Assembly (NCBI GenBank): GCA_024280615.1
Contig: JAJRPU010000239.1
Location: 1-32,793 of the forward strand
Source: Bacteroidota bacterium
GTDB lineage: Bacteria; Bacteroidota; Bacteroidia; JAADEI01
DNA: 32,793 nucleotides
Reading direction: 5' to 3'
Below the pieces are notes generated by a model. It saw only the letters and a list, made by a program, of their open reading frames with translations, made no database searches and had not been told where the DNA came from. The translations under genes were made by a program, and so were the position numbers. Each line of letters begins with the position of its first letter. Positions within the stretch are counted from its first letter, which is position 1. Positions 25,319 through 32,793 of the stretch are shown piece by piece.

Positions 25319-25816
25319 TTAACTGCCACGAATCTCTTTGAGGCGAATTGCTTTTTGCCTGACCAGTTCTTTTAATTCTTGTTGATAAGTAGTCATTTTA
25401 TCAAGCAATTCAGGATATTTGACGGCAAGTATTCTCACTGCGAGCAGTCCGGCATTTGCAGCATTGTTTATCGCTACTGTTGCCACGGGCACTCCCTTGG
25501 GCATTTGAACAATTGAAAAGAGGGCATCCAATCCCTGCAATGGCGTAATGTTAACAGGCACTCCAATTACTGGCAATGGTGTTATAGATGCAACCATTCC
25601 GGGCAGGTGGGCTGCTCCCCCCGCTCCTGCTATGATAACTTCAATTCCCTTAGTGTGGGCAGTTCGTGCAAATTCAAACATTTTGTCTGGAGTTCTGTGT
25701 GCGGATACAATGTCCACAATCACTTCAACTCCAAATTTTCCAAGCACTTCTTCTGCCCCTTTCATCACAGGATAATCCGAATCGCTACCCATAATTATTG
25801 CTACACGTCCTGCCAT
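25319..25816 (-). CDS. purE: N5-carboxyaminoimidazole ribonucleotide mutase PurE
   Basis: PurE converts N5-CAIR, the product of PurK, to CAIR in purine synthesis. The 165-aa protein shows the class I PurE signatures: IIMGSDSDYPVMKGAEEVL (about 7-25), SAHRTPDKMFEFA and IAGAGGAAHLPGMVASIT. The later NAANAGLLAVRILA is also canonical. The ATG at 25816 overlaps the purK stop by 16 bases and the gene ends flush with the following LtaS-like gene. Presence with PurK identifies the bacterial two-enzyme route. Confidence 0.97.
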   Translation of the reverse strand: MAGRVAIIMGSDSDYPVMKGAEEVLGKFGVEVIVDIVSAHRTPDKMFEFARTAHTKGIEVIIAGAGGAAHLPGMVASITPLPVIGVPVNITPLQGLDALFSIVQMPKGVPVATVAINNAANAGLLAVRILAVKYPELLDKMTTYQQELKELVRQKAIRLKEIRGS

Positions 25817-26940
25817 TGTTCGCTTTTTACAGTTATTCTTATCATTTTATCCACTTTAAGAGCCACGTCCCACGCCTCTTCAATGGAATCTCTAAGGATT
25901 GTAACGTGCCCCACTTTCCTGAAGGGTTTTGCCTGCCACTTGCCGTAAAGGTGAACGTGGACTTCTGGCAGTCTCAATGCTTCTTCAAGCCTTTCAAAGG
26001 ATAGCAAGCCTTCTCCTTTCGGTGGACATAAAAGATTTATCATTACTGCTGGCTTCCGCAATGTTGGATAACCCAGTGGCAATCCAGTTATTGCTCTAAT
26101 GTGGTTCTCAAACTGAGAGGTTGAACAGGCTTCTATGGAATAGTGTCCGAGGTTGTGAGGGCGTGGTGCCACTTCATTGAGCAATATTCTCTTTTTGGAA
26201 TCCAGAAACAGTTCAATACCATAGATTCCAGGACTTTCCAAGACTTTTCCTATTTCATAAGCCAACTCTCTCACTTGTTTTAGCGTGTTAGTATCCAATT
26301 GGGCAGGTGCCTTAACAAATTTTAATATGTGCCTTCTGTGTTCAAAAATCATTTCAACAATCGGATAGATAACTATTTCTCCCCAATAGTCCCGAGCAAT
26401 CATGACTCCGAGTTCCTTGTGTATATCAACTTTTTCCTCAAAATAGACGGGTATATCTGGCAATGTTTTAAAGTCTTCCGGCGAATTGACTATCCAGACT
26501 CCCTGCCCATCATATCCGCCCCGTCGTGCCTTGGCAACAACCGGAAAATTCTCTATTTCAGAACTATCAGTATATATATCAGGAACGGGTATCCCCCTGT
26601 TATAGAAAAATTGTTTTTGAACAAGTTTGTCTTGAATGATAGCGAGGATTTGCGGTGAAGGGAAGATTTGCAATCCCCGTTGTTCCGCATCAACAAGCCA
26701 AGAGGTTTCAATTTTTTCAATGTCATAGGTTATAACATCAGTCCAGTTGGCAAGCCGTTTCTGTGCTTCAATGTCGTCAAAAGACGCTTTAATAAATAGT
26801 TGGGCGAGGTGTCGTGCCGGTGCGTTCTCAGAAGGGTCTATCACTCCGAAATCAAATCCAAGTGGGTATCCTGCCAAGATGCTCATCCGTGCTAATTGCC
26901 CGCCCCCTATTATACCCACTTTTTTAACCTGCCGATTCAT
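25801..26940 (-). CDS. purK: N5-carboxyaminoimidazole ribonucleotide synthase PurK
   Basis: PurK is an ATP-grasp enzyme that makes N5-CAIR from AIR, ATP and bicarbonate. The 379-aa protein opens MNRQVKKVGIIGGGQLARM, and the ATP-grasp region includes VAKARRGGYDGQGVWIV, YFEEKVDIHKELGVMIARD and LNEVAPRPHNLGHYSIEACS. Length is typical. A TAGTTTTG -7 box ends five bases before the ATG, so the message is probably leaderless. First gene of the purK-purE-LtaS-like-lipid kinase run, and divergent from the bTHX gene (75 bases apart). Confidence 0.97.
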   Translation of the reverse strand: MNRQVKKVGIIGGGQLARMSILAGYPLGFDFGVIDPSENAPARHLAQLFIKASFDDIEAQKRLANWTDVITYDIEKIETSWLVDAEQRGLQIFPSPQILAIIQDKLVQKQFFYNRGIPVPDIYTDSSEIENFPVVAKARRGGYDGQGVWIVNSPEDFKTLPDIPVYFEEKVDIHKELGVMIARDYWGEIVIYPIVEMIFEHRRHILKFVKAPAQLDTNTLKQVRELAYEIGKVLESPGIYGIELFLDSKKRILLNEVAPRPHNLGHYSIEACSTSQFENHIRAITGLPLGYPTLRKPAVMINLLCPPKGEGLLSFERLEEALRLPEVHVHLYGKWQAKPFRKVGHVTILRDSIEEAWDVALKVDKMIRITVKSEQWQDV

Positions 26941-26945
26941 AGGGT

Positions 26946-26953
26946 CAAAACTA
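26946..26953 (-). promoter_or_regulatory. -7 box TAGTTTTG immediately upstream of purK
   Basis: Minus-strand TAGTTTTG is an exact TAnnTTTG match ending five bases before the purK ATG. I see no TTTG at the proper -33 distance. If used, transcription would begin at or next to the start codon. Confidence 0.5.
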
Positions 26954-27015
26954 CATACAAAAGTGGAACTCTAAGGGCTTCCTATTTCGTTTTCCCAAGA
27001 AGAAAAAGCAGTTCA

Positions 27016-27201
27016 ATGGGAAAGGGTGATAGGAAAACAAGAAGAGGAAAGATTTTCGCTGGGTCTTACGGGAAATATAGACCCCGTAGGCATCAAAACA
27101 TTAAGGGTCTTCAGAACTACTATGAACGGATTCGCAAGGAAGGAGAGCAACTCTTTGAGGGTCTGACAGAAGAACAGAAAGAACTTCTGGCAAGGCAATA
27201 A
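27016..27201 (+). CDS. 30S ribosomal protein bTHX with helical C-terminal extension
   Basis: The first ~26 residues, MGKGDRKTRRGKIFAGSYGK followed by YRPRRHQ, match bTHX (S31e-like), the tiny protein in the head of the 30S subunit known from Thermus and Bacteroidota. Here it continues to 61 aa with a mixed-charge, probably helical tail (NYYERIRKEGEQLFEGL, then TEEQKELLARQ) instead of the usual short Lys/Ala/Pro-rich end. The start is the ATG at 27016, because bTHX begins MGKGD. The open frame extends upstream to 26896, but that part overlaps purK and is not conserved. Divergent from purK; ftsK follows 97 bases later. Confidence 0.87.
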   Translation: MGKGDRKTRRGKIFAGSYGKYRPRRHQNIKGLQNYYERIRKEGEQLFEGLTEEQKELLARQ

Positions 27202-27298
27202 GTGGACTTCCCTCTTTTTTTAAGTCTTCTTCGTTTGATTAGCATCTGGATAGTCTCCCATACGGTTTGATATTCTTATTTTCGTTTTATCATAGGCT

Positions 27299-29620
27299 AT
27301 GAAGAAAAGCAAATTGACAATTCGCAAGTGGGTTCGTCGTTTCGCTTATCTGTCTTTGTTTTTTCTGCTGATTATCTTCATAGCCACTGTTTCATTCTGG
27401 ATTGTGGGATATAAGGACCAGAGTGCCATACTGGAAGACCCATCGGGATACTTATTTAGCGACCAGAAGGCACATAATCACTTAGGCAGGTTAGGTGCCT
27501 ACATAGCCCACATTCTTGTAGAAAGAGGCTTTGGGATTGCTGCCCCACTCCTGCCAATTCTTATCGGTCTATTTATAGCTCGCAAAATTTCTTTAGTAAA
27601 ACAAGACAAATGGAAATTTGAACCACATTTATTGTTCTGGTTGTGGGTATTGCCGTTGATTGGCGTATGGATAGAGCGAAGTGGTTTGACTGACCTGCCT
27701 TTCGCTGGCTTCATAGGTAGAACTCTATATAATTGGCTGGAAGGCTTCATTGGTGTGATTGGTGTGCCTATATTAATTTGCGCTGTTCTGGGCACATATG
27801 GATATGTTACAGGTGCATATAAAGCAATAGCCAACATTGTCAATAAAATAAAGAGACAGAAAGGAGAAAGCAAAGTGTCATCAGAATCAGAGGAACGGTC
27901 CGATTCGCTTGAGCAACAAGATGAACAAATGACTAATGTAAAAGAAGACAATCGGTCCAATAACTTAGTGGAGAATTCAGAACAAGATTCAGAAGATTTC
28001 ACAATAGTGATTAACAAACCCGAGAAAAACGATGAATCAGACAATGGTTCCCTGCCAGAAGACCTTGAGATAAAAACCCACAAGGAAGAAGTCAAGACAA
28101 CGGGGACACTTCAACCAGTCCATCATCCCAGAACACTGCTACCGAATTATAAATTCCCACCCCTTGAATTGCTAAAGGAACGTCCCGACAACGTCGCTAT
28201 AGACAGGGACGAACTGGAACAAAACAAGCAACGAATCGTTGAGGTCCTGCGGTCATTTAAGATTGAGATAAGCAGGATTCAGGCTACCGTTGGACCCACT
28301 GTAACCCTGTATGAAATTGTTCCGGCTCCGGGAATTAGGATTTCCAAGATAAAGCAACTGGAAGAGGACCTTGCTTTAAGCCTTGAGGCATTGGGCGTCC
28401 GCATCATCGCCCCTATGCCGGGCAGAGGAACCATTGGTATAGAAGTTCCGAATAAGCATCGTCGGATAGTGGGTATGCGGGAAGTCCTCGGTTCCAAAAC
28501 ATTCAGGAATTTCAAGGGCGACCTGCCTATTATATTGGGCAAGACCATTGCCAACGAAGTGTTCATAGCAGACCTTGCTAAGATGCCACACTTGCTTATT
28601 GCCGGTGCTACAGGACAGGGTAAGTCCGTGATGATAAATGCCATTTTGGTTTCTCTACTGTATAGGCTTCATCCCGCAGACCTCAAATTAGTGCTTGTGG
28701 ACCCAAAAAAAGTTGAATTATCGCTATATGAAGGTTTGCAGAATCATTTTCTGGCGATGATTCCAGACCAAGAGGAACCCATCATCACAGAAACAGACAA
28801 AGTTATTTATACGCTTAATGCACTGTGCATTGAAATGGACCAGAGATATGACCTACTTAAAGATGCCCACGTGAGAAACGTTAAAGAATACAATCAGAAA
28901 TATCTTAAAGGCGAGTTGGACCCATCCAAACACAGATACCTGCCGTTTATCGTGCTGGTCATTGATGAATATGCTGATTTCATAATGACAGCAGGGAAAG
29001 AGGTTGAACATCCCATATTGAGGCTTGCCCAGAAAGCCCGTGCAGTGGGAATTCATTTGATTATAGCGACGCAACGACCCGCTGCAAACATAATAACAGG
29101 AAACATAAAAGCCAATTTTCCGGCACGAATAGCCTTCAAGGTCCCGCAACAAATAGATTCCCGGACAATTCTGGACATGAAAGGTGCTGAGAGGCTTGTT
29201 GGACGTGGTGATTTGCTCTTTGCCCAGGGTAGTGACATTATCCGCCTACAGGCTCCTCTAATTGAGACCGATGAGGTGGAACAAGTGGTGTCATTCATTG
29301 AAGAACAGGAAGGATTTCCACAACCATATTTATTGCCGGAATATGAAGAACCCTCTGCACAAAAGGAAACCAAAATAAAGAAACTGGACCCGTTATTAAA
29401 AGACGTTGCCTTGTGGCTCATTGACCAGGAACAGGCATCTGCAACGGCTATCCAACGGGCATTCTCTATCGGTTTCCCACGGGCAGCTAAAATAATAGAC
29501 CAATTGGAAGCAGCTGGAATAGTTGGAAAAGCTAGAGGAAGCAAGCCCCGAGAGATTCTTGTTCGCAACCCAGATGAAGTGGCACAACTTTTGCATCAAC
29601 TACAAACAACAGAAACTTAA
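27299..29620 (+). CDS. ftsK: DNA translocase FtsK/SpoIIIE
   Basis: FtsK pumps chromosome ends through the closing septum and assists dimer resolution. The 773-aa protein has about four membrane helices in residues 15-175. An acidic, Ser-rich linker covers ~186-280. The motor domain has Walker A GATGQGKS at 436-443 and Walker B IVLVIDEYAD at 551-560. TQRPAANIITGNIKANFPAR follows at 591-610. The C-terminal winged-helix gamma domain (about 697-773) reads orienting DNA motifs (AIQRAFSIGFPRAAKIIDQL). The linker is short compared with E. coli. lolA follows after 11 bases, an order conserved in many bacteria. Confidence 0.97.
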   Translation: MKKSKLTIRKWVRRFAYLSLFFLLIIFIATVSFWIVGYKDQSAILEDPSGYLFSDQKAHNHLGRLGAYIAHILVERGFGIAAPLLPILIGLFIARKISLVKQDKWKFEPHLLFWLWVLPLIGVWIERSGLTDLPFAGFIGRTLYNWLEGFIGVIGVPILICAVLGTYGYVTGAYKAIANIVNKIKRQKGESKVSSESEERSDSLEQQDEQMTNVKEDNRSNNLVENSEQDSEDFTIVINKPEKNDESDNGSLPEDLEIKTHKEEVKTTGTLQPVHHPRTLLPNYKFPPLELLKERPDNVAIDRDELEQNKQRIVEVLRSFKIEISRIQATVGPTVTLYEIVPAPGIRISKIKQLEEDLALSLEALGVRIIAPMPGRGTIGIEVPNKHRRIVGMREVLGSKTFRNFKGDLPIILGKTIANEVFIADLAKMPHLLIAGATGQGKSVMINAILVSLLYRLHPADLKLVLVDPKKVELSLYEGLQNHFLAMIPDQEEPIITETDKVIYTLNALCIEMDQRYDLLKDAHVRNVKEYNQKYLKGELDPSKHRYLPFIVLVIDEYADFIMTAGKEVEHPILRLAQKARAVGIHLIIATQRPAANIITGNIKANFPARIAFKVPQQIDSRTILDMKGAERLVGRGDLLFAQGSDIIRLQAPLIETDEVEQVVSFIEEQEGFPQPYLLPEYEEPSAQKETKIKKLDPLLKDVALWLIDQEQASATAIQRAFSIGFPRAAKIIDQLEAAGIVGKARGSKPREILVRNPDEVAQLLHQLQTTET

Positions 29621-29621
29621 A

Positions 29622-29629
29622 TATCTTTG
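29622..29629 (+). promoter_or_regulatory. Possible -7 box TATCTTTG at the start of lolA
   Basis: Exact TAnnTTTG, ending two bases before the first lolA ATG; no TTTG lies at the right -33 distance. If active, transcription would begin inside the first codons and translation would use the second ATG at 29647. It could instead be chance in the 11-base ftsK-lolA gap. Confidence 0.4.
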
Positions 29630-29631
29630 TC

Positions 29632-30408
29632 ATGAAAGCAATTAAAATGATTAAAGGACTTGCACTGGTATTAGGCTTGGTAATCACTGGTTGGGCTATT
29701 GCCAAACAAAATTCGCAAGGAAATCAACAACCAAAGCAACAAACACAACAAACTCAACAGACTCAACAACCCACTAACCCCGGTCCGCATCCAGTCCGTC
29801 CCACTAAGGAAATGGCTCAACAGGTGTCTGACCCAGAAGCAAAGAAAATTCTTGAAAAGACAAGCAAGAAATTCAGCAAATTAAAAAGTTTTCAGGTGAA
29901 ATTCAGGCTCAAACTGGACATGCCAGAGACAGACGACGATGAAATAAAAGAAGGAACTTTATATGTGAACGGCGATAAATACAGGCTTGACTTCGGTGAC
30001 CAATTAGTTGTTTCAGACGGAAAAACAGTATGGACCTACATTAAAGAGACAAACGAAGTTCAAATCACTGAGGAAGACCCCGAAAACCAAATGTTCAGAC
30101 CAAGAGACTTATTTTCAGATTTCGGCGATGAATACATCTATGCTCTCTTAGGCACTAAAAAGCTGAAAGAATATACAACATACGTGATTGACCTGACCCC
30201 TATTGACAAAAGCAAGTCATACTTCAAAATCAGGCTATACATAGACACAAAAACTTACGAAATAAGACGGGCTATTGTCTTTGAGAAATCAGGCATTCGC
30301 TACGCTCTGGATATAATCTCGTTCATTCCTAATGCCCCTATCCCAAACGTCCTGTTCACTTTTGATACGACAGCATATCCGGGCATCCAGATAACTGACT
30401 TGCGATAA
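29632..30408 (+). CDS. lolA: LolA-like outer-membrane lipoprotein carrier protein
   Basis: LolA shuttles lipoproteins across the periplasm to the outer membrane. The 258-aa product has a signal peptide (MKAIKMIKGLALVLGLVITG, cleavage near Ala24). A Gln/Thr-rich linker contains three TQQ repeats (about 38-46). A LolA-type beta-sheet domain runs from ~70: KKILEKTSKKFSKLKSFQVK, GTLYVNGDKYRLDFGDQLVV, SDGKTVWTYIKETNEVQI. Fold and length match Bacteroidota LolA. The second ATG at 29647 gives an equally good signal peptide. It follows ftsK by 11 bases, a neighbour pair conserved in many phyla. Confidence 0.9.
   Translation: MKAIKMIKGLALVLGLVITGWAIAKQNSQGNQQPKQQTQQTQQTQQPTNPGPHPVRPTKEMAQQVSDPEAKKILEKTSKKFSKLKSFQVKFRLKLDMPETDDDEIKEGTLYVNGDKYRLDFGDQLVVSDGKTVWTYIKETNEVQITEEDPENQMFRPRDLFSDFGDEYIYALLGTKKLKEYTTYVIDLTPIDKSKSYFKIRLYIDTKTYEIRRAIVFEKSGIRYALDIISFIPNAPIPNVLFTFDTTAYPGIQITDLR
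29743..29769 (+). repeat. Three in-frame 9-base repeats encoding Thr-Gln-Gln in lolA
   Basis: Units ACACAACAA, ACTCAACAG and ACTCAACAA lie end to end in the linker after the signal peptide. They change only synonymously between units, so the TQQ peptide is kept. The tract lies in a flexible, low-complexity stretch and could vary in copy number between strains. Confidence 0.6.
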
Positions 30409-30428
30409 TTTCTCGTATTATTGACAAT

Positions 30429-31925
30429 ATGAAATGGGTTCTTTTAGCAACTTTATGGCTTGGCATCTATGTTCAGGCAACAGGACAACAATCTTGGATT
30501 ATATGGACCGAAAAGCCACTGTCAGAGACAGATATAAAAAATTTTCAGACGTTCTTTCAGGAACCGGTTGAGATTGAGCGTATCGGACAAACTTTTACTA
30601 TATACAGACTTACTATCCCACAAGTATCACTTAACAAATCAAAAGTATTAAGTCTTTTAAGACAAAGCGACTTTATCGCTTCATTCTCCCCAGACGTTAA
30701 AGTTGCCCTACGAACTAATGGCACAAACGACCCTGAATTAAGCAATCAATGGCACTTGCAAAACTTTCAATATGCCATCAGAGCTATTTCTGCTTGGGAC
30801 ACTATGCGAACCATTATGCGTCCCGACACATTTGTCATAGCCATTGTTGATGCGGGTTTTGACACTACCCATCAGGACATCTTATTTGCATTTAACTGGG
30901 CTGACACGATTGACGGAATTGATAATGACGGAAATGGCTTTGTTGACGATTTTCGTGGCTGGAATTTTGAACTGAATTCTCCGGAGATAAGTTCTCATTG
31001 GCACGGGACTCTGGTTGCTGGCATAGCGGGTGCAAAAACAGATAACGGCATTGGTGTGGCTGCCCCACCGCTTAACATAGCAAAGATTTTGCCTATTGTC
31101 GTAGGGAACCCATTTAGCGACTCTGTCTTACTAAGTCGTGTTGTTCAGGCATATGACTATATTTACACACTGCGACTAATGTGGGATACATCTGGCGGGA
31201 CAGTGGGCTTACCAATTGTAGCAACGAGTATATCAATGGGCATTGATGGTGCCAATCCAAATGACTATCCCCTTTGGTGTCAAATGTATGATTCCCTTGG
31301 CAAGTTGGGCATATTAAGCATTGCTGCAACAAGCAATAACATAGTTAACGTGGACTTGGCGGGCGACATGCCCACTACCTGCCCATCCAAATGGCTCATT
31401 AGTGTTACTGGCACTGACCAAAACGGTAATCTAACAGGTGCCTATGGCGAAACACATATAGACATAGCGGCTCCGGGAACAGGGATTTATGGCACGTGGC
31501 TTGGGAACACATATAGTAGCAGTAGCGGGACGTCTTTTTCTGCTCCGCAAGTGGCGGCTATGGTGCCAGTGGTTCTATCTCTTGTGCCCGATAGCATCTA
31601 TAACGTATACTGGACAGATCCGGAAAGATATTCTCTGTTGTTTAAGCGATTTATCCTAAAGAGCATAACAAGATATGCTGATTCAAAGCCCACTCAGACA
31701 AATGGCATAATTAACATGGACTGGCTTGTGAGGGTGTCGGCACGGGCAGACACAACAATAGTGGGTGTGAACATGCCTCAAATTACTTATCAACATGCTC
31801 CGGAAGTCTCTTTCACTATTGACGGAAAAATGCTCCTTCCGTATAATAAACACAACATTTCAACGCCTGTCATAATAATTGGAAATAGGCAAAAAAAGCT
31901 AATATTTCCGCAACAAATACGCTAA
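30429..31925 (+). CDS. Secreted subtilisin-like serine protease (S8 family)
   Basis: The 498-aa protein has a signal peptide (MKWVLLATLWLGIYVQATGQ, cleavage near 17-20). An N-terminal propeptide-like region runs to about 110. The S8 catalytic domain has Asp141 in IAIVDAGFD, His192 in WHGTLVAG and Ser369 in SGTSFSAP. The oxyanion-hole Asn is probably Asn303 in AATSNN, where many subtilases have AAGN. A GIDNDGNGFVDDFRGWNF segment after the Asp resembles the calcium-binding insert common in Bacteroidota subtilases. The last ~35 residues resemble a short, degenerate type IX secretion tail. It follows lolA by 20 bases. Confidence 0.92.
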   Translation: MKWVLLATLWLGIYVQATGQQSWIIWTEKPLSETDIKNFQTFFQEPVEIERIGQTFTIYRLTIPQVSLNKSKVLSLLRQSDFIASFSPDVKVALRTNGTNDPELSNQWHLQNFQYAIRAISAWDTMRTIMRPDTFVIAIVDAGFDTTHQDILFAFNWADTIDGIDNDGNGFVDDFRGWNFELNSPEISSHWHGTLVAGIAGAKTDNGIGVAAPPLNIAKILPIVVGNPFSDSVLLSRVVQAYDYIYTLRLMWDTSGGTVGLPIVATSISMGIDGANPNDYPLWCQMYDSLGKLGILSIAATSNNIVNVDLAGDMPTTCPSKWLISVTGTDQNGNLTGAYGETHIDIAAPGTGIYGTWLGNTYSSSSGTSFSAPQVAAMVPVVLSLVPDSIYNVYWTDPERYSLLFKRFILKSITRYADSKPTQTNGIINMDWLVRVSARADTTIVGVNMPQITYQHAPEVSFTIDGKMLLPYNKHNISTPVIIIGNRQKKLIFPQQIR

Positions 31926-31939
31926 AAAGCCCAAAGCAA

Positions 31940-32515
31940 CTACACGTGTTCTGCCTGTGCTAACTCCTGAATTACTTCGTCTGAGGTCTTAAACTCTGCT
32001 CCTGCCTGCTTCATCTCCTCAATAGCCCTTTGGACATCTCCGGGATTAACGTCCACTCCCCGGACAGCATCAGACACAACAGTTACCTTAAATCCTCTTT
32101 TCAAAGCATCAAGAGTTGTTGCCCTAACGCAATAGTCAGTTGCCAAGCCGGTAACATAAAGGTGGTCTATCCCATGTTGTTTTAGATATTCTTCCAGATT
32201 AATGTTTGTTGCTTCAAAAGCAGAATATCCATCATCTTCAGTGCCTGTTCCCTTGAGGAAAACCTGGGTTATTTTCTCTGCATTAAGACCATCACAGAAT
32301 TCTGCCCCTTCTGTTCCTTGGATGCAGTGAGGGGGCCATTTCTCAAAGTGCTTTGTTTTGGGTGGGTGCCAGTCCTTGGACGCCAATATGTATTCAAAAT
32401 GCTCCATCAATTTGTTAATCACTGGCACAACCTTGTCGCCTTCTGGCACAGGCAATGCCCCTCCCGGACAAAAATCTTTTTGCACATCAACTATGAACAG
32501 CGCTTTTTTGCCCAT
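31940..32515 (-). CDS. pncA: Nicotinamidase PncA (isochorismatase-like hydrolase)
   Basis: PncA hydrolyses nicotinamide to nicotinate for NAD salvage. The 191-aa protein has the catalytic triad Asp10 (IVDVQKDF), Lys88 (FLKGT) and Cys129 (TGLATDYCV). The metal site is Asp48 and His50 in KDWH, with His56 and His63 (WPPHC). The DGYSAF segment after the Lys is typical of nicotinamidases rather than other isochorismatase-fold enzymes. Convergent with the S8 protease gene, only 14 bases apart, with no visible terminator between. Confidence 0.93.
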   Translation of the reverse strand: MGKKALFIVDVQKDFCPGGALPVPEGDKVVPVINKLMEHFEYILASKDWHPPKTKHFEKWPPHCIQGTEGAEFCDGLNAEKITQVFLKGTGTEDDGYSAFEATNINLEEYLKQHGIDHLYVTGLATDYCVRATTLDALKRGFKVTVVSDAVRGVDVNPGDVQRAIEEMKQAGAEFKTSDEVIQELAQAEHV

Positions 32516-32546
32516 ATCCCTAAAGTTTTTCTAATATAGATAACGG

Positions 32547-32793
32547 TTAAGACAATTGTTTTAGTTTCTCAAATTCAGACACTATCTCAGGGGCAAAAAA
32601 CACTTTGTAATAAGTTTGAACTTTAAGTTTTTTTAGTTCATCGGGCAGTCGTTCTATTTGTTCTTTTGCCCGTTGTCTTTTGATTTCTGTTGATTCTTCA
32701 TAAGCACAATTTCCTTCTTTCATAGCAACAATAAACATTTTTTCATATTCATATAGTACTTTATCAATTTTCACAGGATTTAAACCCTTGTGG
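32547..32793 (-). CDS. Hypothetical protein, C-terminal part; frame open to the right window edge
   Basis: I do not recognise it. The minus-strand frame is open from the window edge to a TAA at 32547, encoding at least 81 residues (...HKGLNPVKIDKVLYEYEKMF and on). A GTG at 32774 could start a 75-aa protein, but the reading frame continues upstream without a stop, so this may be the end of a longer gene. The visible part is charged and helical, with no membrane segment or signal peptide. It lies 31 bases upstream of pncA on the same strand. Confidence 0.5.
   Translation of the reverse strand, partial: HKGLNPVKIDKVLYEYEKMFIVAMKEGNCAYEESTEIKRQRAKEQIERLPDELKKLKVQTYYKVFFAPEIVSEFEKLKQLS

Noticed and set aside
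26896..27015. N-terminal extension of the bTHX frame
   Set aside because: Overlaps purK in antisense, and the protein family begins at the internal MGKGD at 27016.
27202..27240. T-rich stretch after bTHX considered as a Rho-independent terminator
   Set aside because: The T run lies in the loop of a weak 5-bp GACTT/AAGTC pairing, not after a stable GC-rich stem.
27499..28095. 198-aa minus-strand open frame
   Set aside because: Antisense to the membrane region and linker of ftsK; Ser/Cys-rich composition typical of a shadow frame.
29053..29568. 171-aa minus-strand open frame
   Set aside because: Antisense to the ftsK motor and gamma domains; no recognisable features.
31926..31939. Convergent gap examined for a bidirectional terminator
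   Set aside because: Only 14 bases with no inverted repeat.

Overview
The window reads as a compact chromosomal segment of a Gram-negative member of the Bacteroidota or a close relative. The evidence is as follows: TTTG...TAnnTTTG promoters of the Bacteroidota sigma type; a bTHX ribosomal protein; DUF3467; a Bacteroidota-style ~390-aa PurM; an HU/SPOR membrane protein; a TPR plus outer-membrane-barrel pair; LolA; and a classical dcw cluster. MurE carries the DNPR motif, so the peptidoglycan is predicted to contain meso-diaminopimelate. With the starts chosen here only about 950 of 32,793 bases (about 3%) lie outside genes. No gap exceeds about 130 bases, and I see no tRNA, rRNA, CRISPR array, transposase or phage gene. 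The compactness could fit a streamlined or thermophilic lineage, but that is inference.

Region 1 (1-10.5 kb, minus strand) is the division and cell-wall operon, read right to left: mraZ, rsmH, ftsL, ftsI (with a PASTA domain), murE, mraY, murD, ftsW, murG and the 5' part of murC, which is cut by the left edge. Nearly every junction overlaps or touches. Ahead of mraZ lie a TATCTTTG -7 box and four GTGGT boxes at a 10-base period, which look like the MraZ self-repression operator.

Region 2 (10.5-16.5 kb, minus strand) is an envelope operon: a 1,027-aa TPR protein, an outer-membrane beta-barrel protein, and a protein joining a cytoplasmic HU-like domain, one membrane helix, a Ser/Asp-rich linker and a periplasmic SPOR domain. 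A small unknown gene with its own promoter lies upstream.

Region 3 (16.6-22.5 kb) holds DUF3467, a tiny Cys-rich lipoprotein and a methyltransferase on plus. On minus it holds a flavin-reductase/FAH-hydrolase pair, a lipoprotein, a MerR regulator overlapping purM, and an ECF-like sigma factor with a near-consensus promoter.

Region 4 (22.6-27 kb, minus) is purK-purE-LtaS-like phosphotransferase-diacylglycerol-kinase-family, all overlapping or abutting. Region 5 (27-32.8 kb) has bTHX with an unusual C-terminal tail, ftsK, lolA and a secreted S8 protease on plus, then a nicotinamidase and the end of an unknown gene on minus.

The strongest unexplained signal is compositional. By manual count GATC occurs 5 times, TCGA 2, GGCC 2, GCGC about 5 and GTAC about 7 in 32.8 kb, where about 70-125 of each would be expected from base composition. 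ACGT and CCGG look normal. This suggests long-term avoidance of several restriction sites.
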